Source: Pseudomonadota bacterium (GTDB lineage Bacteria; Pseudomonadota; Gammaproteobacteria; Burkholderiales; Burkholderiaceae). Taken from it: DNA of 30,574 nt. Position numbers and translations under genes: made by a program. This document shows positions 18,103-27,143 of this stretch, in pieces. The stretch's first letter is position 1. Each line of letters begins with the position of its first letter. Where the stretch lies: contig JAJXUC010000027.1 of the NCBI GenBank assembly GCA_021783435.1, forward strand, positions 1 to 30,574, read 5' to 3'. The notes beneath the pieces were generated by a model. It made no database searches. It had not been told where the DNA came from and saw only the letters and a program-made list of their open reading frames with translations.

Positions 18103-20954
18103 CAAAGCGTGCGCGCGACTTCCTTGACTTCGAACACTTCGAGTTGATCGCCTTTTTCCAGGTCTTGGAAATTCTTCAGCGACAAACCGCACTCGAAACC
18201 TTCCTTGACCTCGCGCGCATCGTCCTTGAAGCGTTTGAGAGAGTCGAGCTCGCCCGTATGGATGACCACGTTGTCGCGCAGCACCCGCACTTGGGCCGAA
18301 CGCTTGACAAGGCCGGACAGAACCATGCAGCCCGCCACGGTGCCGACCTTGGTGATGCGATAGACCTCGCGCACCTCGACCAAGCCCAGGGTCTCTTCTT
18401 TCTTCTCCGGCGTGAGCATGCCTGACATGGCAGCTTTGATCTCGTCGACGGCTTCGTAGATGATGTTGTAGTAGCGAATGTCGATGCCATTCTGCTCGGC
18501 CAGTTTGCGCGAACCCGCGTCGGCGCGGGTGTTGAAGCCGATGATCACGGCCCGAGAGGCGATCGCCAGATTCACATCGCTCTCGGTGATGCCGCCAACC
18601 GCCGCATGCACCACCTGGACCTTGATCTCCTCGGTCGAGAGTCTGGTGAGCGCATGCACCAGCGCTTCCTGCGAACCCTGCACGTCAGACTTGATGATGA
18701 GATTGAGGGTTTGCATGCCCTCGACCATCTGGTCGAACATGTTTTCCAGTTTCGCGGCCTGCTGGCGCGCCAGCTTGACATCGCGGAACTTGCCCTGGCG
18801 GAACAGGGCGATCTCGCGGGCCTTGCGGTCGTCCTGCAGAACGATGATTTCCTCACCGGCGACGGGAACTTCCGTCAAGCCCTGGATTTCCACCGGTATC
18901 GAGGGTCCCGCACTCGGCACCAGCTTGCCAACCTCGTCCAGCATGGCACGCACGCGACCATAACTGGAGCCTGCCAGCACCGCGTCACCGCGCCTGAGCG
19001 TGCCCGAGAGGACCAGCACCGTGGCCACCGGACCGCGGCCCTTATCGAGCCTGGCCTCAATCACCAGCCCTTTGGCCGGCGCGTCCTCCGGCGCCTTGAG
19101 TTCCAGCACCTCGGCCTGCAACAGCACTTGTTCCAACAACTCGTCGATGCCTTGACCGGTTTTGGCCGATACCGACACGAACGGTGATTCGCCGCCGTAC
19201 TCTTCGGGCACGACCTGCTCGGCCACCAGTTCCTGCTTCACGCGCTCGGGGTTCGCATCAGGCTTGTCGATCTTGTTCATCGCCACGACGATGGGCACGC
19301 CCGCCGCTTTGGCGTGGGCGATCGCCTCTTTCGTCTGTGGCATCACGCCATCGTCGGCAGCGACTACCAGAATGACGATATCGGTGGCTTTCGCGCCACG
19401 CGCCCGCATGGCGGTGAAGGCCTCGTGGCCGGGAGTGTCGAGAAAGGTGATCATGCCGCGCGGCGTGGTGACGTGATAGGCGCCGATGTGCTGGGTAATG
19501 CCGCCTGCCTCGCCTGAGGCCACCTTGGCACGGCGGATGTAGTCCAGCAAGGACGTCTTCCCGTGGTCGACGTGTCCCATCACCGTGACCACGGGCGCGC
19601 GTGGGAGCAAGGTCAGTTCTTGCGGAATCTGGCCATCCTCCTCGAGGAAGGTTTCCGGATCGTCAAGTTTGGCCGCTATGGCGGTATGGCCCATTTCCTG
19701 CACGATGATCATCGCGGTTTCCTGGTCCAACACCTGGTTGATGGTCACCATCTGGCCCAGCTTCATCAGCACCTTGATGACCTCGGACGCCTTCACCGCC
19801 ATCTTGTGGGCCAGATCGCCAACGGAGATCGTTTCGGGCACGTGCACCTCACGCACTTGCGGCTCGACTGGCACCACAAAACGTGGCGCTTCTTTTTCAC
19901 GCGAATCGCGACGTGAGCCGCCCTTGGCACCGCGCCAGGCAGCCGTACCGCCAGTAGCGTCACCACGTGTCTTGATGGCGCGGCGCTTCGCGGCCTCGTC
20001 AGCCCAGGATGATGACAACTGCTCGGACTTGACCTGTTTCTTATCCTTCGCGCCTGCCGTCGTGGTGGTGGCTGCCACGCCCGCGGGCTTGGCTGTGCCA
20101 GCAGCAGGTTTGTGGATGGTGCCCTTGATCGTGGCCCCCGCCTTGGCGGCAACCTCAGCCGTTTTGGTGACTTCAGGCTTGGGAGAGTGCAACACCGCGC
20201 GAGGGCGAGAGAGCATGTCGCGAATGGCCGCAGCTTCGTTTTCGGCAGCTTTGCGACGCACTTGCACAGACTCGAGCTCAGCCGCGCGGGCGACGGATGC
20301 CGCCGCCTCCGCAGCGCGCTTGGAATCCAGCTTCAACGCAGCCGCAGCATGCTCTTGCGCTTGCGCCTCGGCAGCCTTGCGCGCTTTGTCATCGTCCTGC
20401 TCGGGCTGCTGCTGTGCCGCGATGGCAGACTTGGCCTCGGCTTGCAAGCGGCGCTCTTCATCTTGTCGTTGTTGCGCAGCAGCACGAACTCGTGCAGCCG
20501 CTTCTTCTTCGCGCTGGCGCTTGCCGATCTCCTCGGCCTGGCGTGCCAATAACTCGGACTGACGTTTCGCGTCGTCCTCGCGTCGACGCAGCTCGGCTTC
20601 GTCCACCACGGGTTGCGTGACCACGCGAGCCGCAGGCTCTGCAGGCGTCATCTCGTCGCGCTTGACAAACACGCGCTTCTTGCGAACCTCGACCTGGATG
20701 GTGCGTGCCTTGCCGGTCGAATCGGCCTGCTTGATTTCCGTGGTCTGCTTGCGCGTCAGCGTGATTTTTTTACGATCCGCGCCAACCACGCCATGAGCCA
20801 CACGCAGATGGTCAAGCAGACGCGCCTTGTCGACATCGCTGATCGGGTCGTCGGGCGTTTGTTTGTGCACACTGGCAGCTGCCAATTGCTCCAGCAATTG
20901 GGTGGCGGGAATGTGCAGCTCTGTGGCGAGTTGCGCGACGGTTGTTTGTGCCAT
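18102..20954 (-). CDS. infB: Translation initiation factor IF-2
   Basis: GTPase that brings formyl-Met-tRNA to the 30S subunit and promotes subunit joining. The 950-residue length is typical of betaproteobacterial IF-2. Residues 1-50 form one IF2_N domain ([18 protein letters not shown]). A long Ala/Lys/Glu-rich linker with coiled-coil character runs to about 370, and a second IF2_N domain lies at 375-430. The G domain begins near 455 with GHVDHGKT and contains DTPGHEAF and NKID. Domains II, III and the tRNA-binding domain IV ([13 protein letters not shown], [20 protein letters not shown]) complete it. The ATG at 20954 has AAGGA eight bases upstream. It lies 24 bp after nusA. Confidence 0.97.
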   Translation of the reverse strand: MAQTTVAQLATELHIPATQLLEQLAAASVHKQTPDDPISDVDKARLLDHLRVAHGVVGADRKKITLTRKQTTEIKQADSTGKARTIQVEVRKKRVFVKRDEMTPAEPAARVVTQPVVDEAELRRREDDAKRQSELLARQAEEIGKRQREEEAAARVRAAAQQRQDEERRLQAEAKSAIAAQQQPEQDDDKARKAAEAQAQEHAAAALKLDSKRAAEAAASVARAAELESVQVRRKAAENEAAAIRDMLSRPRAVLHSPKPEVTKTAEVAAKAGATIKGTIHKPAAGTAKPAGVAATTTTAGAKDKKQVKSEQLSSSWADEAAKRRAIKTRGDATGGTAAWRGAKGGSRRDSREKEAPRFVVPVEPQVREVHVPETISVGDLAHKMAVKASEVIKVLMKLGQMVTINQVLDQETAMIIVQEMGHTAIAAKLDDPETFLEEDGQIPQELTLLPRAPVVTVMGHVDHGKTSLLDYIRRAKVASGEAGGITQHIGAYHVTTPRGMITFLDTPGHEAFTAMRARGAKATDIVILVVAADDGVMPQTKEAIAHAKAAGVPIVVAMNKIDKPDANPERVKQELVAEQVVPEEYGGESPFVSVSAKTGQGIDELLEQVLLQAEVLELKAPEDAPAKGLVIEARLDKGRGPVATVLVLSGTLRRGDAVLAGSSYGRVRAMLDEVGKLVPSAGPSIPVEIQGLTEVPVAGEEIIVLQDDRKAREIALFRQGKFRDVKLARQQAAKLENMFDQMVEGMQTLNLIIKSDVQGSQEALVHALTRLSTEEIKVQVVHAAVGGITESDVNLAIASRAVIIGFNTRADAGSRKLAEQNGIDIRYYNIIYEAVDEIKAAMSGMLTPEKKEETLGLVEVREVYRITKVGTVAGCMVLSGLVKRSAQVRVLRDNVVIHTGELDSLKRFKDDAREVKEGFECGLSLKNFQDLEKGDQLEVFEVKEVARTL

Positions 20955-20978
20955 GGGTGGTTCCTTGCTTCGCAATTC

Positions 20979-22457
20979 TCAGGCGTTGAACCAATGTTCG
21001 CGAGCCTGGAGAATGAGCGCGCTGGCCTGAGCTTCCTCAGCCCCGGTAATGGCCGTGAGTTCGTCCACGGCCAGATCGGCCAGGTCGTCACGGGTTTGAA
21101 TGCCGGCATCGACCAGCTTCGCGATATCGTCGCTGGACAGTCCCTCGAGACTCTTGAGGTCTTGCGACACTTCCTCGAGCTTTTGCTCGCTGGCCAGTTC
21201 CTGCGTCAGCAAGGCGTCGCGGGCGCGGTTGCGCAGTTCATGCACCGTGTCCTCGTCGAACGATTCGATCTCCAGCATTTCCGGCAGCGGCACATAAGCC
21301 ACCTCCTCCAGGCTGGTAAAGCCCTCCTGGATGAGGATGTCGGCGACTTCCTGATCCACATCGAGCTTATTGCGGAACAGCTCACGCATGGTTTCGGTTT
21401 CAGCCGTATGCCGGTTTTGTGACTCCTCGGCCGACATCAGGTTGATGGCCCAGCCGGTCAGCTCCGACGCGAGGCGCACATTCTGTCCGGCACGCCCGAT
21501 GGCCAGGGCCAGGTTTTCCTCGTCCACGGCCACTTCCATGGCATGCTTGTCCTCGTCGACAACGATGGACTGCACATTGGCAGGCGCCAAGGCACCGATG
21601 ACGAATTGCGCCGGATCTTCGGACCACAGCACGATATCGACGCGTTCGCCGCCCAGTTCATTGCTCACGGCATTCACGCGCGAGCCGCGGACACCGATGC
21701 ACGTGCCGATCGGGTCGATGCGGCGATCGTGCGACAACACGGCAATCTTGGCGCGCACACCAGGATCCCGGGCGCAAGACTTAATCTCCAGCATGCCCTG
21801 CTCCATTTCGGGAACCTCGAGGCGGAACAGTTCCTTCATGAATTCGGGCGAAGTCCGCGACAGCTCGATTTGCGGGCCTCGGGCTTGGCGGTCGATCTTC
21901 GAGATGACGGCACGCACGCGGTCGCCGGCGCGGACGTTCTCCTTCTGGATCATGTCGCCGCGTCGCAGCCGCGCATCGACCTTACCGGACTCGACAATGG
22001 CGTCGCCCTTGTCCATGCGCTTGACCGTACCGACGAAAATCTTGTCGTTGCGCTCGAGAAAATCATTCAAAATCTGCTCACGTTCGGCGTCACGAATTTT
22101 TTGCAGGATCACCTGCTTCGCCGCTTGGGCACCGATACGACCGAATTCCACGCTCTCCACCGGCTCTTCGATGTAATCCCCGACCTCGATGTCGGGGATC
22201 TGCTCGATCGCCTCGAAATGCAGGATTTCCGCGTCGGGCTGCTGCAGCCCGGCCTCATCCGGCACCACGAGCCAGCGGCGAAAGCTCTCATAAGCACCCG
22301 AGTCGCGGTCGATGGCAACACGAATGTCGACCTCGCCGGGATAGCGCTTCTTCGTGGCCGAAGCCAGCGCGGCTTCGACCGCACCGAATACCACATCCCT
22401 CTCCACATTCTTTTCGTGCGCCAGCGCATCGACAAGCATCAGCAGCTCACGATTCAT
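20979..22457 (-). CDS. nusA: Transcription termination/antitermination factor NusA
   Basis: RNA-polymerase-bound factor that controls pausing, intrinsic termination and antitermination. The 492 residues give the full domain set. The N-terminal polymerase-binding domain ([18 protein letters not shown]) comes first. An S1 domain lies around residues 130-200, followed by two KH domains with [24 protein letters not shown] and [19 protein letters not shown]. Two acidic helix-hairpin-helix repeats close the protein ([19 protein letters not shown] and [17 protein letters not shown]). The ATG overlaps the rimP stop as ATGA (22454-22457). NusA is known to affect its own operon in E. coli, which is relevant to the terminator in the leader of this unit. 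Confidence 0.97.
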   Translation of the reverse strand: MNRELLMLVDALAHEKNVERDVVFGAVEAALASATKKRYPGEVDIRVAIDRDSGAYESFRRWLVVPDEAGLQQPDAEILHFEAIEQIPDIEVGDYIEEPVESVEFGRIGAQAAKQVILQKIRDAEREQILNDFLERNDKIFVGTVKRMDKGDAIVESGKVDARLRRGDMIQKENVRAGDRVRAVISKIDRQARGPQIELSRTSPEFMKELFRLEVPEMEQGMLEIKSCARDPGVRAKIAVLSHDRRIDPIGTCIGVRGSRVNAVSNELGGERVDIVLWSEDPAQFVIGALAPANVQSIVVDEDKHAMEVAVDEENLALAIGRAGQNVRLASELTGWAINLMSAEESQNRHTAETETMRELFRNKLDVDQEVADILIQEGFTSLEEVAYVPLPEMLEIESFDEDTVHELRNRARDALLTQELASEQKLEEVSQDLKSLEGLSSDDIAKLVDAGIQTRDDLADLAVDELTAITGAEEAQASALILQAREHWFNA

Positions 22458-23080
22458 GATTTTCGACCCCTAAAGTCAAGCACCGGCACGAGACGGACTT
22501 CGCGCGCCTCGGCCATGGAAAAACGCAATTCATGTACGCCCCCCGTGGCGTCGTTCGCCCCCGGGAGCCCACCATCCGCGCCGGCGGGCTTGGCTTTTTT
22601 TGCCGCCGGTTGAGCAGCCTTCAATTTTTTCCCACCCGGCTTCGCCGCCGCAGCAGCTGCCAACAAAGCTTCGTCCCAGACGATGACATAGCGATCGGCC
22701 TGAGCCGGCGCTTCAGCGCTGCCGACTGTGGCTGCTGCAGTCGGCGCCTGCAACGCACCGCGGTATTTCTTGCGGCCCTTGTAAGGAGCGCGCAAGGTCA
22801 CTTCCACTTCCAAACCTGCAAAACGCTCCCAGTCGTCCGGCAGCTTCACCAGGCGATCAAGCCCGGGAGACGACACTTCAAGGCGCCTGTAGTCCAGACC
22901 TTCGACCTCCAGCGCGTACTGCAGTTGGCGGGTGACGCGCTCACAATCGTCGACCGTGACAAACTCGCCGTCGAGACGGTCGATCGTGATGCGCAGCAGG
23001 CCGGCCGATGCCCAGGCAATCTCAACACAGGCGTAGCCCATCCCGCGGACGGTTGTCTCGATGATTTCTGTGTTCTGCAT
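22454..23080 (-). CDS. rimP: Ribosome maturation factor RimP
   Basis: Assembly factor for the 30S subunit that aids S12 incorporation. The 208-residue protein is longer than the usual 150-160. The N-terminal domain ([41 protein letters not shown]) and the family motif [13 protein letters not shown] (68-80) are intact. The C-terminal SH3-like domain is interrupted by an Ala/Lys/Gly-rich low-complexity stretch at about 139-180 and then resumes with [11 protein letters not shown]. The ATG at 23080 gives the family N-terminus; the frame stays open upstream, but that part is leader sequence. It is the first gene of the nusA-infB unit and has a predicted promoter about 210 bp upstream. Confidence 0.95.
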   Translation of the reverse strand: MQNTEIIETTVRGMGYACVEIAWASAGLLRITIDRLDGEFVTVDDCERVTRQLQYALEVEGLDYRRLEVSSPGLDRLVKLPDDWERFAGLEVEVTLRAPYKGRKKYRGALQAPTAAATVGSAEAPAQADRYVIVWDEALLAAAAAAKPGGKKLKAAQPAAKKAKPAGADGGLPGANDATGGVHELRFSMAEAREVRLVPVLDFRGRKS

Positions 23081-23156
23081 ACCGCGACTGCTTTGCACCC
23101 TGAAGCCACCATCAACCTTGAGAGACCCATCGCCCGGCTCGCCGCCTGGTACCGAC

Positions 23157-23185
23157 AAAAAAAATGGGCGATTGGTGTCGCCCAT
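23157..23185 (-). terminator. Intrinsic terminator / attenuator in the rimP leader
   Basis: In the minus-strand transcript ATGGGCGA (plus 23178-23185) pairs perfectly with TCGCCCAT (plus 23164-23171) around a six-base loop, followed by a run of eight T (plus 23157-23164, one T shared with the stem). It is a textbook rho-independent terminator. It lies downstream of the predicted rimP promoter and 76 bp before the rimP ATG, so it would act as an attenuator. It would also stop read-through from the yej operon. Confidence 0.9.
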
Positions 23186-23200
23186 TTGTGTCGCCCATCT
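23175..23200. repeat. 13-bp tandem direct repeat duplicating a terminator arm
   Basis: GTGTCGCCCATTT (23175-23187) is followed at once by GTGTCGCCCATCT (23188-23200), one mismatch in 13. As a result the 5' arm of the rimP-leader terminator exists twice, and the 3' arm could pair with either copy. Confidence 0.85.
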
Positions 23201-23287
23201 GGCCAACCCGGCTCATGCACACCCACTCTGCCGAGGCCCATGCCTCTTTGATTAAACGCACATCCAGATTTGGGTTACAGCCTTTGA

Positions 23288-23316
23288 ATGCTAAGGGAAA
23301 ATGCGGATTTTGGCAA
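23288..23316 (-). promoter_or_regulatory. Predicted sigma70 promoter of the rimP-nusA-infB unit
   Basis: On the minus strand TTGCCA (23311-23316, five of six) and TAGCAT (23288-23293, four of six) are spaced 17 bp apart. Transcription would start near 23281, giving a leader of about 200 nt that contains the terminator at 23157-23185. The 310-bp gap between yejF and rimP holds nothing else I can support. Confidence 0.6.
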
Positions 23317-23390
23317 GTTTGGAGGACTTATGGCAGCCTCGGGCGCAGTAGCCGGGGGCCGGAATTCGCCCAGAGCGCGCCTGAGCGCGT

Positions 23391-25013
23391 TCAACAACTT
23401 GTCACACCGGCTGCTTGAATCAGTTGCCGGGTGTAGGGCTGCTGCGGGTGGTGCAACAAGGCCAGGGCCTCGCCCGTTTCGAGAATTTTGCCCTCACGCA
23501 TGACCGCGATGCGATGGGCCATGGCGCCGATCACAGCCATATCGTGCGTGATGAACAGATATGCCAGGCCCTGCTCGCGCTGCAGTCGGATGAGCAGATG
23601 CAGGATTTGCTGTTGGACGGAAATGTCCAGCGCACTGGTCGGCTCGTCCAGCACCAAGACGCTGGGGTGCAGAACCAGCGCCCGCGCCAGGGCGATGCGC
23701 TGCCGTTGCCCGCCCGAGAACTCGTGCGGAAAGCGGGGCAGGATGCCCGCATCCAGGCCCATGTCGCGCAGTGCGTCCACCACGCGCACGCGACAAGCTG
23801 CCTGATCGAGGCCAGGCTCATGGATGTGGAGGCCCTCGGCGACGATTTGCTCGACATTGCGCCGCGGTGACAATGAAGAAAACGGATCCTGGAACACCAC
23901 CTGAATCCTGCGCCGGGCGGCACGCCAACCATGGCTGTCCAGGCCGGCAAGTTCCACCCCGGCGAGGCTGACACGTCCTTCCCCCAGGGGCTGCAGGCCA
24001 AGCAGGGCCATGGCGAGGCTGGTCTTGCCGCAGCCCGATTCGCCCACGAGCCCGAGGGTTTCGCCGGCGCGAAGCTCAAGCGACACCTGATCCACCACCT
24101 TGTGCAGGCGCCGTCGCAGCCACGAGCCGCGCTGGGCATAAGCCACACTGACCCGCTCGGCGTGCAAAACAATCGGCGCCTGCGGCGACAGCGGTTCAAC
24201 GTCGCGTTGCGGCAAGCTGCCCAGCAAGGCCTGGGTGTAGGGATGTTGCGCGTGCGCGAAGACTTCGGCGGTGGCACCCTGCTCCACCAGGTGTCCCTGC
24301 TGCATGACGGCAACACGCTGGGCGAAGCCGCGAACCAAGTGCAGATCGTGGCTGATGAGCATGACGGCCAGCCCCTCTTCGCGTTGCAACTCGTCCAGCA
24401 GCGCCAGGATTTGCGCCCTCACACTCATGTCCAGTGCCGTGGTGGGCTCGTCCGCCAGCAACAGCCGGGGCTTGCACGCCAGCGCCATGGCAATCATGGC
24501 ACGCTGGCGCTGGCCACCGGAAAGCTGGTGGGGATAGCTCTGCACACGGCGCGCCGAGTCCGCGATGCCCATGCGCTCGAGCAAGGCCACGGCTCGCGCC
24601 CACGCCGCTTTGCGTGACAGAGCCTCGTGCAGTTCGAGGGACTCGGCGATTTGCTGGCCGACGGGCTGTAGCGGGTTGAGCGCGCTCATCGGCTCCTGAA
24701 AAATCATCGCGATGTCACGGCCGCGAACGCCACGCAGACGGCGCTCCGGCATGCTGGCCAGGTCCTGCCCCTGGAACAGCACCCGCCCCCTGACGGTTGC
24801 GCCCTGCAGCAAGCGCAGGATGGCAAGTGCGGTGACGGTCTTGCCCGAGCCGGACTCCCCGACCAGGGCAAATTTTTCACCGGCGCGCAGCTCCAGGTTC
24901 AAGTCGTGGACCACCCGCTGCGGGCCGAAGTCCACGTTCAGCGCCTCGATGCGCAGCAAGGCCGCATCAGTTTGCGACGACGCTTCACGCGTCGCGCGGG
25001 GAATGGCGCTCAT
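23391..25013 (-). CDS. yejF: Peptide ABC transporter, fused double ATPase (YejF-like)
   Basis: Energy-supplying subunit of a dipeptide/oligopeptide/microcin-C-type importer. Two complete nucleotide-binding domains are fused in 540 residues. The first has Walker A GESGSGKT (52-59), signature LSGGQRQR (164-171) and Walker B LLLADEPT. The second has Walker A GESGCGKT (324-331), signature FSGGQRQR (432-439) and VLVLDEPT. Both carry the C-terminal extension of peptide transporters (HPYTQALL and QPYTRQLIQ). GAGGT lies eight bases before the ATG at 25013, 10 bp after the yejE stop. The order yejA-yejB-yejE-yejF matches E. coli. No clear terminator follows before the one in the rimP leader. Confidence 0.93.
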   Translation of the reverse strand: MSAIPRATREASSQTDAALLRIEALNVDFGPQRVVHDLNLELRAGEKFALVGESGSGKTVTALAILRLLQGATVRGRVLFQGQDLASMPERRLRGVRGRDIAMIFQEPMSALNPLQPVGQQIAESLELHEALSRKAAWARAVALLERMGIADSARRVQSYPHQLSGGQRQRAMIAMALACKPRLLLADEPTTALDMSVRAQILALLDELQREEGLAVMLISHDLHLVRGFAQRVAVMQQGHLVEQGATAEVFAHAQHPYTQALLGSLPQRDVEPLSPQAPIVLHAERVSVAYAQRGSWLRRRLHKVVDQVSLELRAGETLGLVGESGCGKTSLAMALLGLQPLGEGRVSLAGVELAGLDSHGWRAARRRIQVVFQDPFSSLSPRRNVEQIVAEGLHIHEPGLDQAACRVRVVDALRDMGLDAGILPRFPHEFSGGQRQRIALARALVLHPSVLVLDEPTSALDISVQQQILHLLIRLQREQGLAYLFITHDMAVIGAMAHRIAVMREGKILETGEALALLHHPQQPYTRQLIQAAGVTSC

Positions 25014-25023
25014 GAACGTGACC

Positions 25024-26097
25024 TCATCGCAAATCCCGGCGCGGATCCAGCGCCGTGCGCAGCGCCTCGCCGATGAAGGTGAGGAGCAAGAGCGTCAACA
25101 CCAGGGTGATGAACACGGAGATCGACAACCACCAGGCATCGAGATTGCCTTTCGCTTGCGCCAGCATTTCACCCAGGCTGGGGGTGGGAGGGGGAACGCC
25201 GAGTCCGAGAAAATCCAGGCTCGTCAGCGCCAGGATGGCGCCGCTCATGCGAAAAGGCAGGAATGTCAGGACCGGCGTGAGGCTGTTGGGCAGGATGTGG
25301 CGCGTGACGATCTGCCAATGGTTCGCGCCCAATGCCCGCGCGGCGCGCACGTAGTCCATCTGGCGGTTGCGCAGAAACTCGGCACGCACATAGTCGGACA
25401 AGCCCAGCCAGCCGAACAGCGAAAGCAGCACCAGCAGGAGCAGGAAGCTGGGAGCGAAGATGGAGGCGAAGATGATGAGCAGGTACAACTCCGGCATCGC
25501 CCCCCAGACCTCGGTCACGCGTTGCAAGGTGAGGTCCACGCGCCCGGCGAAATAGCCTTGGATGGCACCCATCACGACCCCCAGCAGGGTTCCGCTCAGC
25601 GTGAGCGCCAGCGCGAACAGCACCGAGACGCGAAAGCCATAGACCAGGCGCGAGAGCACGTCACGCCCACCATCGTCAGTCCCCAGCCAGTTCTGCGCCG
25701 AAGGGGGCGCCGGGTTGGGCTGGATGGCGTAGTAATTGATGGTGTCGTAGCGATACGGCACGGGTGGAAAGATGGCGAAGTTGTTGCCCTGACTGAGGTG
25801 CTTGCGGATCAGCGGGTCGAGGTAATCCGTGGGAGTGTGAAAATCGCCGCCGAAAGTTGTCTCGGGGTAGCTGTGCAACAGCGGCATGTACCAATGCCCT
25901 TCATACCGCACCAGCAGAGGCTTGTCGTTGCAGAGCACGGGAGCCAGCAGACTCAAGCCGAACAGGACACCAAAAATCCACAGGCTCGCATAACCCAGAT
26001 GTTGGGATTTGAAGCGCGCCCAGGCGAGTCGTGCCGGCGAGCGCGCCAGAACTGGTGCGTCGTTGCGCAAGGTCAAGGCGGCGGGCACAGTACTCAT
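25024..26097 (-). CDS. yejE: Peptide ABC transporter permease (YejE-like)
   Basis: Inner-membrane subunit of the binding-protein-dependent importer. The 357 residues contain an N-terminal helix (YASLWIFGVLFGLSLLAPVL) and a periplasmic segment of about 90 residues with the NWLGTDDGGRDVLSRL motif typical of DppC/OppC/YejE permeases. Four to five further helices follow. The EAA-like loop that contacts the ATPase is at RQMDYVRAARALGANHWQ. The ATG at 26097 is chosen because it forms an ATGA overlap with the yejB stop. The frame is open a little further upstream. yejF follows after 10 bp. Confidence 0.93.
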   Translation of the reverse strand: MSTVPAALTLRNDAPVLARSPARLAWARFKSQHLGYASLWIFGVLFGLSLLAPVLCNDKPLLVRYEGHWYMPLLHSYPETTFGGDFHTPTDYLDPLIRKHLSQGNNFAIFPPVPYRYDTINYYAIQPNPAPPSAQNWLGTDDGGRDVLSRLVYGFRVSVLFALALTLSGTLLGVVMGAIQGYFAGRVDLTLQRVTEVWGAMPELYLLIIFASIFAPSFLLLLVLLSLFGWLGLSDYVRAEFLRNRQMDYVRAARALGANHWQIVTRHILPNSLTPVLTFLPFRMSGAILALTSLDFLGLGVPPPTPSLGEMLAQAKGNLDAWWLSISVFITLVLTLLLLTFIGEALRTALDPRRDLR

Positions 26098-27143
26098 TGA
26101 AGGCTTTCGAATTGCACCCGTGGATCGACCCACACATAACAAAGGTCCGACACGAGTTTGGTCACCAGACCAATGAGCGTGAACAGGTAAAGCGTGCCCA
26201 TGACCACGGGGTAGTCACGCCGCATCACCGATTCGTAGGACAACAGACCAAGTCCGGGAAGGGAAAATAATGTCTCGATCAGCAATGAACTGGCGAAGAA
26301 CGCGCCGATGAATGCAGCCGGAAAACCCGTCACCAGCGGGATGAGGGCGTTGCGCAGAACATGGCGCCACAGCACGCGGCGTTCGCTGGCGCCCTTGGCA
26401 CGCGCGGTCAGAACGTATTGCTTGCGGATTTCCTCCAGAAAGGCGTTCTTGGTGAGCATGGTGATAACGGCGAAGCTTCCCGCCACCATGGCCACAACCG
26501 GCAGGGTAATGTGCCAGAAGTAGTCCGTGATCTTGTGCCAAGGCGTGAAACTGGACCAACCGTCGGACGTCAGGCCGCGCAGCGGAAACCATTGCCAGAA
26601 GCTGCCTCCGGCGAACAAGACCAGCAACACCACGCCCAGGACAAAGCCGGGGATGGCGTAACCAACCAGGACGGCCACACTGGAGGCGAGATCGAAGCGG
26701 CTGCCATGTCGCACCGCCTTGGCGATGCCCAGTGGGATGGAGATCAGGTAGGTCAGCAGGAAGGTCCAGAGGCCGAGGCTGATGGACACCGGCATGCGTT
26801 CCTTGATGAGTTGCCAGACGCTCTCGTGATAGAAGTAACTGCGTCCCAGATTGAAGCGCAGGAACTGGCCCATCATGCGCACAAAGCGCTCCGCCGGCGG
26901 CTTGTCGAAGCCGTAGAGTTTTTTGATCTCGGCCAGTTGCTTGGGGTTGATGCCTTGTTGTCCCCTGTAGGCCAGACCTCCCGCGGCCTCGCCGGTTTGT
27001 GCCTTGCCGCGCAGTTGCGCCACCATCTGCTCGACCGGACCGCCCGGCACGAACTGAATGACCGCAAAGGTCAGCAAGAGCACACCGAACAGGGTTGGAA
27101 CCATCAACAACAGGCGCTTGGCAACATACCAGCCGAGATTCAT
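26094..27143 (-). CDS. yejB: Peptide ABC transporter permease (YejB-like)
   Basis: Second inner-membrane subunit of the importer, DppB/OppB class. The 349 residues start with [20 protein letters not shown], the usual first helix. A large periplasmic loop follows, with GINPKQLAEIKKLYGFDKP and FLRFNLGRSYFYHESV. The helices end with the EAA-like motif YVLTARAKGASERRVLWRH and the terminal PGLGLLSYESVMRRDYPVVMG. The ATG at 27143 overlaps the stop of the upstream binding-protein gene as ATGA and has GGAG eight bases upstream. It is tightly coupled on both sides (4-bp overlaps with yejA and yejE). Confidence 0.94.
   Translation of the reverse strand: MNLGWYVAKRLLLMVPTLFGVLLLTFAVIQFVPGGPVEQMVAQLRGKAQTGEAAGGLAYRGQQGINPKQLAEIKKLYGFDKPPAERFVRMMGQFLRFNLGRSYFYHESVWQLIKERMPVSISLGLWTFLLTYLISIPLGIAKAVRHGSRFDLASSVAVLVGYAIPGFVLGVVLLVLFAGGSFWQWFPLRGLTSDGWSSFTPWHKITDYFWHITLPVVAMVAGSFAVITMLTKNAFLEEIRKQYVLTARAKGASERRVLWRHVLRNALIPLVTGFPAAFIGAFFASSLLIETLFSLPGLGLLSYESVMRRDYPVVMGTLYLFTLIGLVTKLVSDLCYVWVDPRVQFESLQ

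Noticed and set aside
22846..23241. Possible leader-peptide gene before rimP starting at 23241 with AGAGG upstream
   Set aside because: It has a fair ribosome binding site and crosses the terminator arms, but it continues well into rimP in another frame with no family resemblance. It may be translated, yet one sequence cannot show it.
23288..23503. Small plus-strand frame, or its inner ATG at 23331 with GGAGG upstream
   Set aside because: It runs antisense into the yejF 3' end, overlaps the rimP promoter, and its translation has no conserved feature.
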